The notes: generated by a model from the sequence alone, not told the origin. A stretch of 64,000 nt of DNA from Planctomycetota bacterium (GCA_023954375.1 JAMLIC010000003.1:1-64000), one strand, 5' to 3'; counted from the stretch's first letter, positions 34,101-44,997 are shown. Numbers and translations: made by a program.

Positions 34101-35418
34101 GCGTGGCCTCGGAGGGTCAGCTCGTCGCCTCGCCCGAGGCCGAGGCCGCCCGACGCGCCCAGCGCGGGCTGGCGCTGCGGCTCGGGCTCGCGGCGCTCCT
34201 GGCCATCGCCCTGGGTCTCCTCGTGGACGCCGCGACGAGCCCCACGGACGCCGCCGTCGGCCGCCGCTCGTGGGCCAGCCCGCGCGCCGACGGCTTCCGC
34301 GCCTGCGCCGACCTGGCCGCGCGCCTGGGGCACCGCGTGACCCGGCGCAGGGCGTCGTGGGGCCAGCTCCCGGCGCCCGGCGAGCACGTCCTCGTCGTGG
34401 CCGACCCCCGGCCGACGGGCATGTGGGCCGCCGAGCGGGCCGAGCTCGACCGCTCGCAGCTCGGCGCGCTGGCCCGGTGGGTGGAGGCGGGCGGCCGCCT
34501 CGTCCTCACCCCGGGCGGCCGCAGCCGCGTCGCGCTCGTCGACCTGCCGCTCGGCGCGCACGAGGGCCAGGAGGAGCTCGTCGAGGGCGTCCTGAAGGCG
34601 CTCGGCTGGGACCTGCCCGGGCGCGCGCCGGCGCCGCTCGTGGGCCCGCTCGAGGCCGACCCGCCCTTGCCGCTCGCGCCCGGCGCCCTCGCGCCGCTCG
34701 AGCCGTCGGGGGAGCTGCTGGCGGCCGCCTGGCTGACCTGGAGGGGGCGCCCGCTGTCGCTCGCCGACGGCCGCGCGGGCCCGGCCGAGCTGCCCGTGTT
34801 CGTCGACGTGGAGGACGGCTTTCACCCGCGCGTCACGCGCGGCGGCCGGCCGTTCGTCCTCGAGCGGGACCACGGCCGCGGGCGCGTGTGGCTCCTGGCC
34901 TCGGCCTACCCGCTCACCGGCCTCGCGCTCGCCGAGGGCGGCGCGGCCCCGCTCGTGGCCGGCCTCCTGCACGAGGCCACCGAGGGCCAGCGACGCGCGC
35001 TCCTCCTCGACGAGCGCGCCCAGGGGTTCAGCGAGCGGCGCGGCCTCCTGGGGCCGCTCGCCGCGTCGGGCTTCGGCGCGCCGCTCCTCGCCCTCGCCGG
35101 CGTCGCGCTCCTCGTCGCCTGGCGCGGCGCCGTGCGCGACGGGCCGCCGCGGCCGTCGCGCGGCGTCCCGCGGCGCGCCAAGGAGGAGTTCGTGGTGGCG
35201 CTCGGCGACCTGACGCGGCAGGCTGGCCACCACCGCGCGGCCGGGCGGTGGCTCGTCGAGGCCTGGCGCGACCGGCTGCCGCCGGGCGCCGACCCGGCGG
35301 AGCTGGAGCTGGCCGCCCGGCGGCCGGCGGAGGACGACGCGTCGCTGGCGGCGCTGGCCGGCGACCTGCGAGCGGCGGCGGCGCGGGCGGCCGAGGGCCG
35401 CGAGAAGGGGAGGCGAGG

Positions 35419-35422
<4 letters not shown>
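34097..35422 (+). CDS. DUF4350 membrane protein
   Basis: 441 residues, GTG 34097 overlapping the upstream stop. The membrane helix at about 28-46 (LRLGLAALLAIALGLLVDA) is followed by an external part with a DUF4350/GATase-like fold: SWASPRADGFRACADLAARL, GEHVLVVADPRPTG, LARWVEAGGRLVLTPGG and RGRVWLLASAYPLTGLAL. A second membrane helix is near 345-362 (APLLALAGVALLVAWRG), then a cytoplasmic helical tail (FVVALGDLTRQAGHHRAAGR). DUF4350 proteins sit beside MoxR and DUF58 genes in many phyla. The role is unknown; a ligand-sensing partner for the MoxR chaperone is an inference. Confidence 0.8.
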
Positions 35423-36368
<946 letters not shown>

Positions 36369-36372
<4 letters not shown>

Positions 36373-37691
36373 GCCGGGTCCCGCTCCCCGCCCCGCGCCT
36401 GCTCCTGTGCGCGGCGCTCCTGGCCGGGCTGGCCCTCGCGCTGCCGCTCGCGCCGGCGCTGCGCGGGCCGTGGTGGGGGCTCGCGCTCCTGCTCGGCGGG
36501 CTCGTGCTCGTCGAGGCCGCTGCGCGGCCGCCGCGCGGCGCCGTGGGCGCGCGGCGCGAGGCGGCGCCGGCCGACCACGTCGGGCGGCGCGGGGCGTGGC
36601 GGGTCGTCGTCGAGTCGTCCGCCGGGCGCGCGCTCCGCGTCCGCGTGCGGGACGTCCCGCCGGCCGGGCTCGAGGGCGAGGGCGTGCGCGCCGACCTCGA
36701 CCTGGCGCCGGGCGCGCAGGTGACGCTCGAGGCGCCGTTCCGGGCGCTCGCCCGCGGACCTCACGACCTCCTGCCGCTCGGCCTGCGCGTCCGCGGGCCG
36801 CTGGGGCTCCTCGAGTGGCAGGCGCTCGAGCCGGCGCCGGCGAGGGTCGTCGTCCTCCCCGGCCGGCCCGCCGGCGAGACGCAGTGGCTGCTCGCCCGCG
36901 TCGCCGCCGAGGAGGAGTGCGGCCCGCACCCGCACGCGCGCCGGGGCGCCGACTGGGAGTTCGACCACCTGCGCGAGTGGGTCCCGGGCGACGAGCTCCG
37001 GCGCGTCGCCTGGACGGCGACGGCGCGCCGGCGCGTGCCGATCGTGCGCGAGCTGAAGCAGGAGCGGCGCTCGGACCTGCTGCTCGTCCTCGACGGCGGC
37101 CGCCTCATGGGCTCGCTCGTGACCGGCGTCACCAAGCTCGACCTCGCGCTCACGCCGCTCCTCGACCTCGCCGCCGTGGCGCTCTCGCGCGGCGAGCGCG
37201 TCGGCCTGCTCGCCTTCGACGTCCAGCCCCGCGCCTACCTCCCCCCGCGCGCCGGGACGGCCCAGCTCCAGGCGCTCCGCGACGCGCTCGGCCGCCTGCC
37301 GTCGCCCACGGAGCCGACGAGCTGGCCGCGGGCGGCCGCGCACCTCGAGGCGCGGCAGCGCAAGCGCAGCCTGCTGGTCGCCTTCTCGGACTTCACCGAC
37401 GAGGTCTCGGCCGCCGAGGTCGAGCGCCACGTCGCGGCGCTCGCGCACCGCCACGCGCTCGTGTTCGTCGCCGTGGGCGACCCGCACCTCGAGGCGGTCC
37501 TCACCACGCCCGACGCCGGCCCGCGCGCCGCCTTCCAGCAGGCCGTCGCCGGGCAGCTCCTCGTCGAGCGGCGCCGCGTCCTGCGCCGCCTCGAGCGCCT
37601 GGGCGTGCCCACGGTCGACGGCGAGCCGCGGCGCCTGACGGGCCCGGTGCTCGGGCGCTACCTTGAGCGGCGGCGGGTGGGGGTGGGCTGA
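36369..37691 (+). CDS. DUF58 domain protein
   Basis: 440 residues, GTG 36369 in the stop of moxR. Two N-terminal hydrophobic helices (LLLCAALLAGLALALPLAPA, WWGLALLLGGLVLVEAA) anchor it; a beta-rich external-type domain follows, then the DUF58 signature ADWEFDHLREWVPGDELRRV ending in AWTATARR. The C-terminal vWA-like fold (LLVLDGGRLMGS, AFSDFTDEVSAAEVERHV) has DGGRL in place of the DxSxS MIDAS, so metal binding is weakened. The MoxR-DUF58 pair is widely conserved. It ends the operon, followed by a palindromic element shared with the convergent gene. Confidence 0.9.
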
Positions 37692-37747
37692 CCGCTCCCG
37701 GTCCGCCGCTTCACAGCGGCGACCACTCGATCTGATCGACGACTTCC

Positions 37748-37871
37748 ACGGTCTGGCTCCTCATGGGCACGAAGGCAACGGAGGACAACGGAGGTCACGG
37801 AGATGTAAGGACAAGACCTCCATGACCTTCGTGGACCTTCGTTGCCTCCGTGTCCCGTGTGAGCCCACACG
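37748..37871. repeat. CACGGAGG-type palindromic intergenic element, inverted orientation
   Basis: Left arm CACGGTCTGGCTCCTCATGG then ACGAAGG/ACGGAGG units; centre AAGGACAAGACC, which is the reverse of the GTCTTGTCCTT centre at 63241-63369; right arm ends CCTCCGTGTCCCGTGTGAGC. It lies 57 nt after the DUF58 stop and 36 nt before the stop of the convergent gene. Confidence 0.85.
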
Positions 37872-37906
37872 GTCGGCCCTCGATCACATCAAGATTGCGG
37901 GCGCTG

Positions 37907-40900
37907 TCAGTCACCCGCCGGCACGCCCCCGCGCAGGGCCCGCACGCGCGCCACGACCGCGGGCGGCACGCGCCACCCGCCGAGGTGCAGGGCGGCCGGC
38001 GCCAGCCCGGCCGCGCGCGCGGCGGCCTGATAGGCGCGCGCCAGGTCGGGCGCCACCAGCCCGCGCACGGGCGGGAGCCCCGGGCGCGCGGCGCGCAGGA
38101 GCGCCTCGAGCTGGCAGCTCGCCGCGCCGGCGGCGGGGAGCGCGCTCGCGACCGCGCCGGCCGCCGGCCCGAGCGCCGGCGGCAGGTGGAGCCGCCGCCG
38201 GGGCACCCCCGGGGGGGGGCGCCCCGCGGCCCCCACGATCAGGACGTCGCCCGCGCCCTGCATGCGCGCGCGCGCCTCGCCCTCGTCGAGGCAGGGCGGG
38301 AACGAGTCGTCCGCGACGACCGCGCCGGGGCGCAGCCGCGCGACCTCGAGCACGCGGGCCGCGCTGGTCGCGCCGATCAGGAGGTCCGCCGCGTAGACGG
38401 CCGCCCCGACGGCCGGCGCCTCCTCGACCTCGAGGCCGGCCGGGAGCAGCGCCCGCGCCGCCGCGCGCGCCTCCGGGCGCGGGTCGCACAGCACCAGCCG
38501 GCGCGGGGCCCCGTGCGTCTCGAGGAGCAGGGCCAGCGCCGCCTGGCCGATCGAGCCCAGGCCCACGACGGCCACGCGCCGGCCCGGCAAGGCCTCGCCC
38601 AGCGCGGCGAGCAGGGCGCCGGCGGTCTCGACGACGGCCACGGCGGTGAGGGCGTGGCCGGTCGTGAGCTCGGGCGCGCCCGGCGCGAGGCGCGCCGCCA
38701 CCTCGCACCCGTAGCCGGTCGCCGCCGGGAGCATGCCGGCGAGCGACACGCACCGCGCGCCGGCGCGCCCCGCGCGGGCGACCGCGCGCGCCACCTCGCC
38801 CGCCAGGGCCTCGCCCGGGGCGAGGTCGTCGGCGAAGCGCGGCAGGCAGAGGAGCCCGCTCCGGCCCAGCGGGGTCGTCAGCTCCTCGAGCCAGGCCGGC
38901 GCGCCGCCCGGGAACAGGAGCTCGAGGACGCGCGCGGGCGGCGCCAGCCGGGCGACCTCGGCGCGTGGCGGCAGGTAGCCGATGAGGGCGGCGTCGAGCC
39001 CCCGCGGGGCGAGCGGCAGCGGGCTCGTCTCGAGCGGCGGCGCCGGGTCGAGCGCCGCGACGAGGCCGTCGGCCAGCGCCTCGAGCGCGCCGGCGTCGAA
39101 GGCGGCCGCCGCTCCGGTGAGGCCGAGCCAGAGCCCCGCCCCCGGCTCGGCGCGGAGCACGACCTGCAGGGCGCACACGCCGCGCGGCGGGTCGAGCCGC
39201 GTGCGGGCCGCGTCGAGGCGCAGGCGCCCCTCGGCGGCGCCCGGCGGCGGCACCGCCTCGAGGTCGAGGAAGGTGACGAGGACGCGCAGGCAGGCCCGCA
39301 GGTCGAGCCCGGCGGCGCGCGCGATCGCCTCGGGCGGCAGCGCGTGCGCCACGGCGCCGGCGAGCGCCGCGTGGGCGGCGCGCGCGTCGCCGTCGGTCGC
39401 CAGGCGCACGGGCACGAGGTGGGCGAAGCAGCCGAACAGGCGCAGGACGTCGGGCAGCGGCAGGTCGCGGCCGGTGACGGCGGCGCCGACGACCACCTCG
39501 CGCTCGCCCAGCCGCCCGCCGAGGACGGCCGCCAGCGCGGCCAGCGCGCGGGCGAACACCGTCACGCCGGCCGCCCCCGCCGCCCGGCGCAGGGCCGCCA
39601 GGACGCCGGGCGCGAGGCGCCGCGCGGCGCGGACCCACGCGCCGCCCGGCGCCAGGGGCGGCGGCCGGAGCGACGCCGCGAACGCGCGCCGCCAGAAGGC
39701 CGCGCGCCCGGGGTCGGCCTCGGCGCGGGCGGCGAGGGCCACGGCCTCGCGGAAGGTCGCGCGCAGGGGCGGCAGCGCCGGCGGCCGGCCGCGCTCGAGC
39801 GCCTCGAGCACGGCCAGGAGCTCGCCCACGAGCAGCCACCCGCTCAGCCCGTCGGCGAGCAGGTGGTGCGCGCTCACGACCAGCGCGTGCCGGTCCGCGC
39901 CGCGCGGCGCGACGCGCAGGTGCACGAGCGGCCAGCCGTCGAGGGCGAAGCGCCGGGCGCGCTCCTCGGCGAGGAGCGCGTCGAGGTCGGCGCCCGGGGG
40001 CTCCCAGCGCGCCTCGAGCCGCAGCGCCGCCAGCGGCTGGACGCGCTGCACGGGCGGCGTCGCCCCGGCGTCCACGCGCGCGCGGAGCTGCGGGTGGCGC
40101 GCCAGCAGGTGCGCGAGCGCGGCGTCGAGGCGGGCCGGCGTCAGCGGCCCCCGGAGCTCGAACGCCGCGCACCAGGCGTCCGGCGCCGCCGGGTCGAGCG
40201 CCCGGGCGAGGAGGAAGCCGCGCTGCGCGGCCGAGAGCGGGAACGGGCCGTCGTCGTCCGCCGCCGGGGCCTCGGCCGCGCCCTGCGCCTCGCCCTCCGC
40301 CGCGAGGCGCGCGGCCAGCGCCCGCGGCGTCCGGTGCTCGTAGACGACGCCCGGGCGCGGGAGGCGCGCCAGGCGCTCGGCGAGCCGCGCGAACAGCGCC
40401 AGCGCCCGCAGCGAGTCGCCGCCGCGGGCGAAGAAGTCGTCGTCGAGGCCGACCGGCTGCCCGACGACGGCGCTCATCGCGGCCCGCACCTGCTCGGGCA
40501 GCGCCTCGCCCGCCGCCGCCGCGTCCGGCGCCGGCCGCCGCTCGGCCAGCAGCGCGCGACGATCCACCTTGCCGCTCGCCGCGCGCGGCAGGGCCGCGCG
40601 CCGCTCGAGCCGCTGCGGGACCATCCACGCCGGCAGCCGCGCCGCGAGCGCCCGCCGCAGCCGGTCCGGCGACGCGGCGCCGGTGGCCCGGCCCGCCCCC
40701 GCGACGCCCGCCGCGCCTGAGCCCGCCCCGGCCCCGGCTCCGGCCTCGCCCTCGGCCCCGGCCTCGGCTCCGGCCTCGCCCTCGGCTCCGGCCTCGGCCT
40801 CGGGGGCGATGGCCGCGCCCGCGCCCGCGCCGCCGCCCGCCGCCCCCCCGGGCCCCCCCCCCGCGGCGAGGTCGGGGTCGTCGAGGACGCGCCCCAGCGC

Positions 40901-41860
40901 CGCGGCCAGGGCGGCCGGGTCGTTCGGGGGGACGAGCAAGGCCTCGACCTCGGGCGTGACCACCTCGCGCGTCCCCGGCACGTCGGTGGCGACCACGGGC
41001 GTGCCCGAGGCGAGGGCCTCGAGGAGCACGTTCGACAGCCCCTCGCCCTCGGACGGGAGGACGACCACGCGCGCGGCGCGGTGCAGGGCGAGGACGTCCT
41101 CGCGCTGGCCGAGGAAGGCCACGCGGCCGCCGAGGCCGAGGTCGCGCGCGCGCTCCTCGAGCGCCCGGCGCAGCGGCCCGTCGCCGGCGAGGGCCAGCCG
41201 CGCGTCGCCGCCCAGGCGCGCGAAGGCGTCGAGCAGCACGTCGACGCGCTTCTGCACGGCGAGGCGCCCGAGGAACAGGACCGTGCGGCCGGACGGCCAG
41301 GGGAGGGCGGCCGGCACGACGTCGGCCTGCCAGGCGTCGGCGTCGACGCCGTTGGGGATCGTCACCAGGCGCGGCCCCGGGAGGCCGGCGGCCAGCGCCT
41401 CGTCGCGGAGCGCGCCCGAGAGGCACACGTGCCGCGCGGCGCGCTGGAGGAGGGCCAGGGCGCCAGGCGTGCGCGCCACCCAGGCGAAGTCGCCGTGCGC
41501 GCCGGCGCAGGCGTACTTCACGACGACCGGCGCGCCGAGGCGCTCGCCCAGGCGCGCCGCGTGGAGCGCCGCGTTCCAGCCGACGGCATACAGCACGTCG
41601 ACCCCGCCGCGCGCGGCGAGGAACGCGCGCGCCGCCGCCTCGAACAGGGGCGCGCGGGTCGTCGGCACGCGCAGGAGGCCGACGCCCGGCAGGCCCGGGA
41701 CCGGCCGCCCGGCGCGCGACGGGAGGTCGCGCGGCGCCGCGGTGGAGACGAACGTCGGCACGACCCCGCGCTCGCGCAGGCGGCCCGCCAGCCGGACCGC
41801 CTGGCGCTGCATGCCGCCGGGTCCGTCGAGGTCGTAGACGAGGAAGGCGACGCGCACCAC
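37907..41860 (-). CDS. Chimeric glycosyltransferase / NRPS fragment (A-end, PCP, C) / acyl-ACP-reductase-like protein
   Basis: One 1317-residue frame. Residues 1 to about 335 are a GT4-type glycosyltransferase (DLDGPGGMQRQAVRLAGRL, VVLPSEGEGLSNVLLEALAS, ATDVPGTREVV) lacking its last helices. A Gly/Ala/Glu linker (about 340-393) follows. Next comes only the C-terminal tip of an adenylation domain, RLPAWMVP and LPRAASGKVDRRALL (A10 Lys431); a carrier domain, FFARGGDSLRAL (Ser483); and a condensation domain, PLSAAQRGFLL and HHLLADG (His665-666). The end (about 985-1285) resembles long-chain acyl-ACP reductase: AGMLPAATGYG, LTTGHALTAVAVVE, VAVVGLGSIGQAALALLLE. The A-domain core is missing. A natural fusion, a deletion or an assembly collapse over the 40.7-40.9 kb low-complexity DNA are all possible. 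Confidence 0.75.
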   Translation of the reverse strand: MVRVAFLVYDLDGPGGMQRQAVRLAGRLRERGVVPTFVSTAAPRDLPSRAGRPVPGLPGVGLLRVPTTRAPLFEAAARAFLAARGGVDVLYAVGWNAALHAARLGERLGAPVVVKYACAGAHGDFAWVARTPGALALLQRAARHVCLSGALRDEALAAGLPGPRLVTIPNGVDADAWQADVVPAALPWPSGRTVLFLGRLAVQKRVDVLLDAFARLGGDARLALAGDGPLRRALEERARDLGLGGRVAFLGQREDVLALHRAARVVVLPSEGEGLSNVLLEALASGTPVVATDVPGTREVVTPEVEALLVPPNDPAALAAALGRVLDDPDLAAGGGPGGAAGGGAGAGAAIAPEAEAGAEGEAGAEAGAEGEAGAGAGAGSGAAGVAGAGRATGAASPDRLRRALAARLPAWMVPQRLERRAALPRAASGKVDRRALLAERRPAPDAAAAGEALPEQVRAAMSAVVGQPVGLDDDFFARGGDSLRALALFARLAERLARLPRPGVVYEHRTPRALAARLAAEGEAQGAAEAPAADDDGPFPLSAAQRGFLLARALDPAAPDAWCAAFELRGPLTPARLDAALAHLLARHPQLRARVDAGATPPVQRVQPLAALRLEARWEPPGADLDALLAEERARRFALDGWPLVHLRVAPRGADRHALVVSAHHLLADGLSGWLLVGELLAVLEALERGRPPALPPLRATFREAVALAARAEADPGRAAFWRRAFAASLRPPPLAPGGAWVRAARRLAPGVLAALRRAAGAAGVTVFARALAALAAVLGGRLGEREVVVGAAVTGRDLPLPDVLRLFGCFAHLVPVRLATDGDARAAHAALAGAVAHALPPEAIARAAGLDLRACLRVLVTFLDLEAVPPPGAAEGRLRLDAARTRLDPPRGVCALQVVLRAEPGAGLWLGLTGAAAAFDAGALEALADGLVAALDPAPPLETSPLPLAPRGLDAALIGYLPPRAEVARLAPPARVLELLFPGGAPAWLEELTTPLGRSGLLCLPRFADDLAPGEALAGEVARAVARAGRAGARCVSLAGMLPAATGYGCEVAARLAPGAPELTTGHALTAVAVVETAGALLAALGEALPGRRVAVVGLGSIGQAALALLLETHGAPRRLVLCDPRPEARAAARALLPAGLEVEEAPAVGAAVYAADLLIGATSAARVLEVARLRPGAVVADDSFPPCLDEGEARARMQGAGDVLIVGAAGRPPPGVPRRRLHLPPALGPAAGAVASALPAAGAASCQLEALLRAARPGLPPVRGLVAPDLARAYQAAARAAGLAPAALHLGGWRVPPAVVARVRALRGGVPAGD
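40719..40870. repeat. Low-complexity coding repeat at GT/NRPS junction
   Basis: Two 30-bp units (40736-40765 and 40766-40795) differ at a single base, surrounded by further GGCCTC/GGCTCC words, then C/G tracts of up to ten at 40845-40864. It encodes the EAGAEGEAGAEAGAEGEAG linker. Such DNA is prone to slippage, recombination and sequencing error. Confidence 0.75.
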
Positions 41861-41922
41861 GCCCCGAGCCTACCTCGGGCCCTACGTCTGGACCTCCTGC
41901 AGGCGCGCGGCACACTGGAGCC

Positions 41923-42102
41923 ATGAGCCCGGCCCCCTGGCTCCTGGTGTTCCTGGCCGCCGCGGCCGGCGCGGCGGCCCTGCTCGTCGCCGCCTGGCTC
42001 GCCGTGAAGCTGCTCGCCCGCGGTCGGCGCGATCAGGCGGAGCCCCCGCGGCGCGCGCCGAAGGACGACGACGTGCCCGCCCTCCCGCGACGAGGTCGCT
42101 GA
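41923..42102 (+). CDS. Small single-helix membrane protein (59 residues)
   Basis: ATG 41923 to TGA 42102. Sequence opens MSPAPWLLVFLAAAAGAAAL, continuing LVAAWLAVKLL to make one membrane helix, then a basic/acidic tail (RGRRDQAEPPRRAPKDDD). GGAG lies only 2 nt before the ATG; a CACACT hexamer at 41911-41916 could be a -10 giving a leaderless message. It starts 62 nt from the divergent glycosyltransferase start and precedes the kinase gene by 138 nt. Composition is that of real genes here, but with no homologue recognised it remains tentative. Confidence 0.45.
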   Translation: MSPAPWLLVFLAAAAGAAALLVAAWLAVKLLARGRRDQAEPPRRAPKDDDVPALPRRGR

Positions 42103-42240
42103 CGCGCGGGCGCCGCGCCCCGCAGCATGAGAGCTGCCGGGACGAGGGCGGCGCCTGCGCGACCTCTCCGGCCCCGCGCGGCGCGGCGGGAGAGAGGGCG
42201 CGAGTGGCGCGGTCGCGGACCGACAGGTCATCCTCTCGCC

Positions 42241-44997
42241 GTGCGGCGCGTCGGCGACTACGTGCTCCTCGACTCCCTGGGCCGCGGCGCCATGGGCGCC
42301 GTCCACCGCGCGCGGCACGTCGGCACGGGGCGGCTCGTGGCCCTGAAGCTCGTCGCGGGCCACGACGCCACGCACGCGGCGCGCCTCGCCCGTGAGGCGT
42401 CGCTCGCCGGCCGCCTCGCCCATCCCGCGATCGTGAAGGTCCTCGACGCGGGCGTCGACGGCGCGGCGACCTTCGTGGCCTTCGAGCTGGTCGAAGGCGC
42501 GCGCACCCTGGGCGCCGCCCTGCCCGGGCTCGACCGGCGCGCGCGCGTGGCGCTGGTCCGCGACGTCGCGCGGGCCCTCGGCCACGCGCACGCCTGCGGC
42601 GTGGTCCATCGCGACGTCAAGCTCGACAACGTCCTGGTCGACGCGGCCGGGCGCGCGCGCCTGACGGACTTCGGGATCGGCCTCGTCCACGACCTGGACC
42701 GGCTGACCCGCAGCGGCGTGCTCGTCGGCACGCCGCGCACCATGGCCCCGGAGCAGGCCGCCGGGAAGCGGGACCTCGTCGGGCCGCAGACCGACGTGTG
42801 GGCGCTCGGGGTCGTGCTGTTCGAGGCGCTGGTCGAGGAGCACCCCCTCTTCGACGAGGACCCGCCGCACCTCGCGGCCCTGATCCAGGTGATCGTCCAG
42901 GCCGAGCCGCGCCGGGCGCGCGACGTGGACCCGACGGTCCCGGCGGCGCTCGACGCGGTGGTGCTGCGCGCCCTGCGACGCGACCCGCGCGACCGGTTCC
43001 CCGACGGCGAGGCCATGGCGCGCGCCCTCGACGACGCGCTCGCCTCCCTCGCCCCGCGCCGCCGCCGGCGCCGCCGCGGGCACCTGGTCGTCGCCGTCGC
43101 GCTCGGCGCCCTCGCGGTCGCCTTGGGGGCCTGGGCCGGCGTCCAGCGCGCGCGGGCCGAGGCCGCGCTGGACCGGGGGCTACGCCTCCTCGCCGCGGGC
43201 GAGGCCGCCGCCGCGGTCTCGGCCCTGCGCGTGGCCGACGCGCTCGCGCCGGGGGTCGCCGGCCGGGCGCTGCCGCCGGCCCTCCTCGCGGTGGCCGAGG
43301 CCGCCGTGGTCGCGGGGGACCTCGACGGGGCGGAGCGCGCGCTGCGCGGCGCCGGCGCCGCGCCCGGCGCCGCGGTCGTCGCCTTCGACCTGGCCCTGGC
43401 CCGGGGCGACCTCGAGGCCGCGACGGGGCGGCTCGCGGGGGCGGTGGACGAGGGCGCCGGCGACGCGGCCCGTCGCCGGCTCGCGCTCGCCCTGCTCGAG
43501 CGCGCCCGGGCGCGCACGCGGGACCGGCCCGCCGACGGGGCCGGAGACCTCGCGGCCGCCCTGCGCCTCGCGCCCGACCTCGACGCGCGCGACGCCCTGC
43601 TCGGGCTGGCGTACGCGGCCGCGGGCGCCGAGCACATGCCCGGCGCGCTCGAGGAGGCGGTCGCCGCCCTGGAGGACGACCTCGCCGCGGAGGCGTGGCT
43701 CGTCCACGCCTTCCGCCTGGTCTGCCGCGAGGCGCCGGCGCGGGAGGCGGCCGGACGGGCCCTCGCGCGGGCCAGGGCGCCGGACCTGCGGGCCGAGGCC
43801 CTCTACCTCCTCGGGCGCGGCGAGGAGGCGCTGGCGCTCGTCGAGCGCCACCTCGCGGATCCGCGGCGAGGGTTCAGGGCCGGCCTCCTGCACGCGCGGC
43901 TCCTCCAGGACGTGCTCTTCACGCGCGGCCTCCACGCCGCCGACCTCCGGGACCTCGTCGCGCGCTGGACGGCGCTGATCGAGCGCGACCCGACGCACTA
44001 CCTCCCGCACCTGTTCCGAGGGCAGGCGCGCCTGGAGCTCGGCGACCGCGGCGCCACGGCTGACGTGGCGCGGGCCTGCGCGCTCGCGCCGCCCTGGTTC
44101 CTCTCCGCCACCCAGCAGCTGACCGGCTACGTGCACCTGCGGCTCGGCGAGGGCGAGGCCGCCGAGCGGGCGCTCGATCAGGCGCTCCTGGCGGACGAGT
44201 GGAACAGCCAGGCGCGCAAGCAGCGGGGGCTCGTCCGGCGCGCGCGCGGCGACCTCGCGGGGGCGCGCGCCGACCTGGAGCGCCAGGCCGCCGAGCTGCC
44301 CGCGTCGGTCGACGTCGAGCTGTGGCTGGCGCTGCTCGAGCTCCGGAGCCACGACGGCGACGCCGAGGGCGCCAGCGGCGCGGCGGGGCGCCTGCGCGAG
44401 GTCCTGCCCGATCGACACGCCGTCGAGCTGGCCGTGGTGCGCGCCCTGGCCCAGGTGGGCGACCTGCCGGGGGCCGAGGCGCGGGCCTCGGCGCTCCTCG
44501 GGCCCGACCTCCCCGCCGCGGCGCGCGCCGAGGCGGCCGCCCTGCGCGCGCGCGTCCGCGCCGAGCGCGGCGACGCCGCGGGCGCCCTCGCCGACGCCGA
44601 GCGGGCCCTGGCGGGGGGCGCCGCGCTCGGCCTCCCGGCGCGGGCGCTGGCGCGCGTGGCCGCCGGCGACGTGGCCGGCGGCGAGGCCGACGCGGCGCGG
44701 GCGCTCGCCCGACCCACGAGCGAGGAGCACCTGGGCTGGGCGCTCACCGCTCACGCCTGGAGCCGCAGCGCGGCCGGCGCGGAGGGGCTCGCCTTGCTCG
44801 CCGACCTCGACCGGGCCCTCGCGCTGGGCCGCGGCCCCGCCACCCTGCTCCTCGCCCTGCGCGCCGACGCGCGCCGCGACGTGGGCGACGTGGACGGCGC
44901 GCGCGCCGACGCCCGGGCCGTCCTCGCCAGGCTGGAGGCGACCTGCCCCGACGCCTGGACGGCGCTGGCGGCGCGCGAGGTGCTGGCGGGGGAGTGA
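42241..44997 (+). CDS. Serine/threonine protein kinase with membrane helix and TPR-like repeats
   Basis: 918 residues from GTG 42241 (VRRVGDYVLL, right at the kinase N-lobe; an ATG at 42127 would add 38 residues of Arg-rich sequence). The kinase domain (about 4-275) looks fully active: SLGRGAMGAVHRARH glycine loop, VALKLV, VVHRDVKLDNVLV, LTDFGIGLV and MAPEQAAG. An Arg-rich stop-transfer leads to a membrane helix (about 280-302, LVVAVALGALAVALGAWAG). The external remainder is an array of TPR/Sel1-like helical pairs (DLDGAERALRGAGA, GEGEAAERALDQALLADEW, GDAAGALADAERALAGG). This Hanks-kinase plus external repeat layout is common in Planctomycetota. Targets may include threonines read by the FHA proteins at 6433 and 7898. 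Confidence 0.9.
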   Translation: MRRVGDYVLLDSLGRGAMGAVHRARHVGTGRLVALKLVAGHDATHAARLAREASLAGRLAHPAIVKVLDAGVDGAATFVAFELVEGARTLGAALPGLDRRARVALVRDVARALGHAHACGVVHRDVKLDNVLVDAAGRARLTDFGIGLVHDLDRLTRSGVLVGTPRTMAPEQAAGKRDLVGPQTDVWALGVVLFEALVEEHPLFDEDPPHLAALIQVIVQAEPRRARDVDPTVPAALDAVVLRALRRDPRDRFPDGEAMARALDDALASLAPRRRRRRRGHLVVAVALGALAVALGAWAGVQRARAEAALDRGLRLLAAGEAAAAVSALRVADALAPGVAGRALPPALLAVAEAAVVAGDLDGAERALRGAGAAPGAAVVAFDLALARGDLEAATGRLAGAVDEGAGDAARRRLALALLERARARTRDRPADGAGDLAAALRLAPDLDARDALLGLAYAAAGAEHMPGALEEAVAALEDDLAAEAWLVHAFRLVCREAPAREAAGRALARARAPDLRAEALYLLGRGEEALALVERHLADPRRGFRAGLLHARLLQDVLFTRGLHAADLRDLVARWTALIERDPTHYLPHLFRGQARLELGDRGATADVARACALAPPWFLSATQQLTGYVHLRLGEGEAAERALDQALLADEWNSQARKQRGLVRRARGDLAGARADLERQAAELPASVDVELWLALLELRSHDGDAEGASGAAGRLREVLPDRHAVELAVVRALAQVGDLPGAEARASALLGPDLPAAARAEAAALRARVRAERGDAAGALADAERALAGGAALGLPARALARVAAGDVAGGEADAARALARPTSEEHLGWALTAHAWSRSAAGAEGLALLADLDRALALGRGPATLLLALRADARRDVGDVDGARADARAVLARLEATCPDAWTALAAREVLAGE

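Noticed and set aside
37850..40720. 956-residue plus-strand frame opposite the chimeric NRPS gene
   Set aside because: Repetitive Arg/Gly/Gln-rich shadow translation with no recognisable domain.
42127..42240. 38-residue N-terminal extension of the kinase-TPR protein from ATG 42127
   Set aside because: Arg/Ala-rich with no ribosome-binding site; the kinase N-lobe begins exactly at GTG 42241. It cannot be fully excluded.
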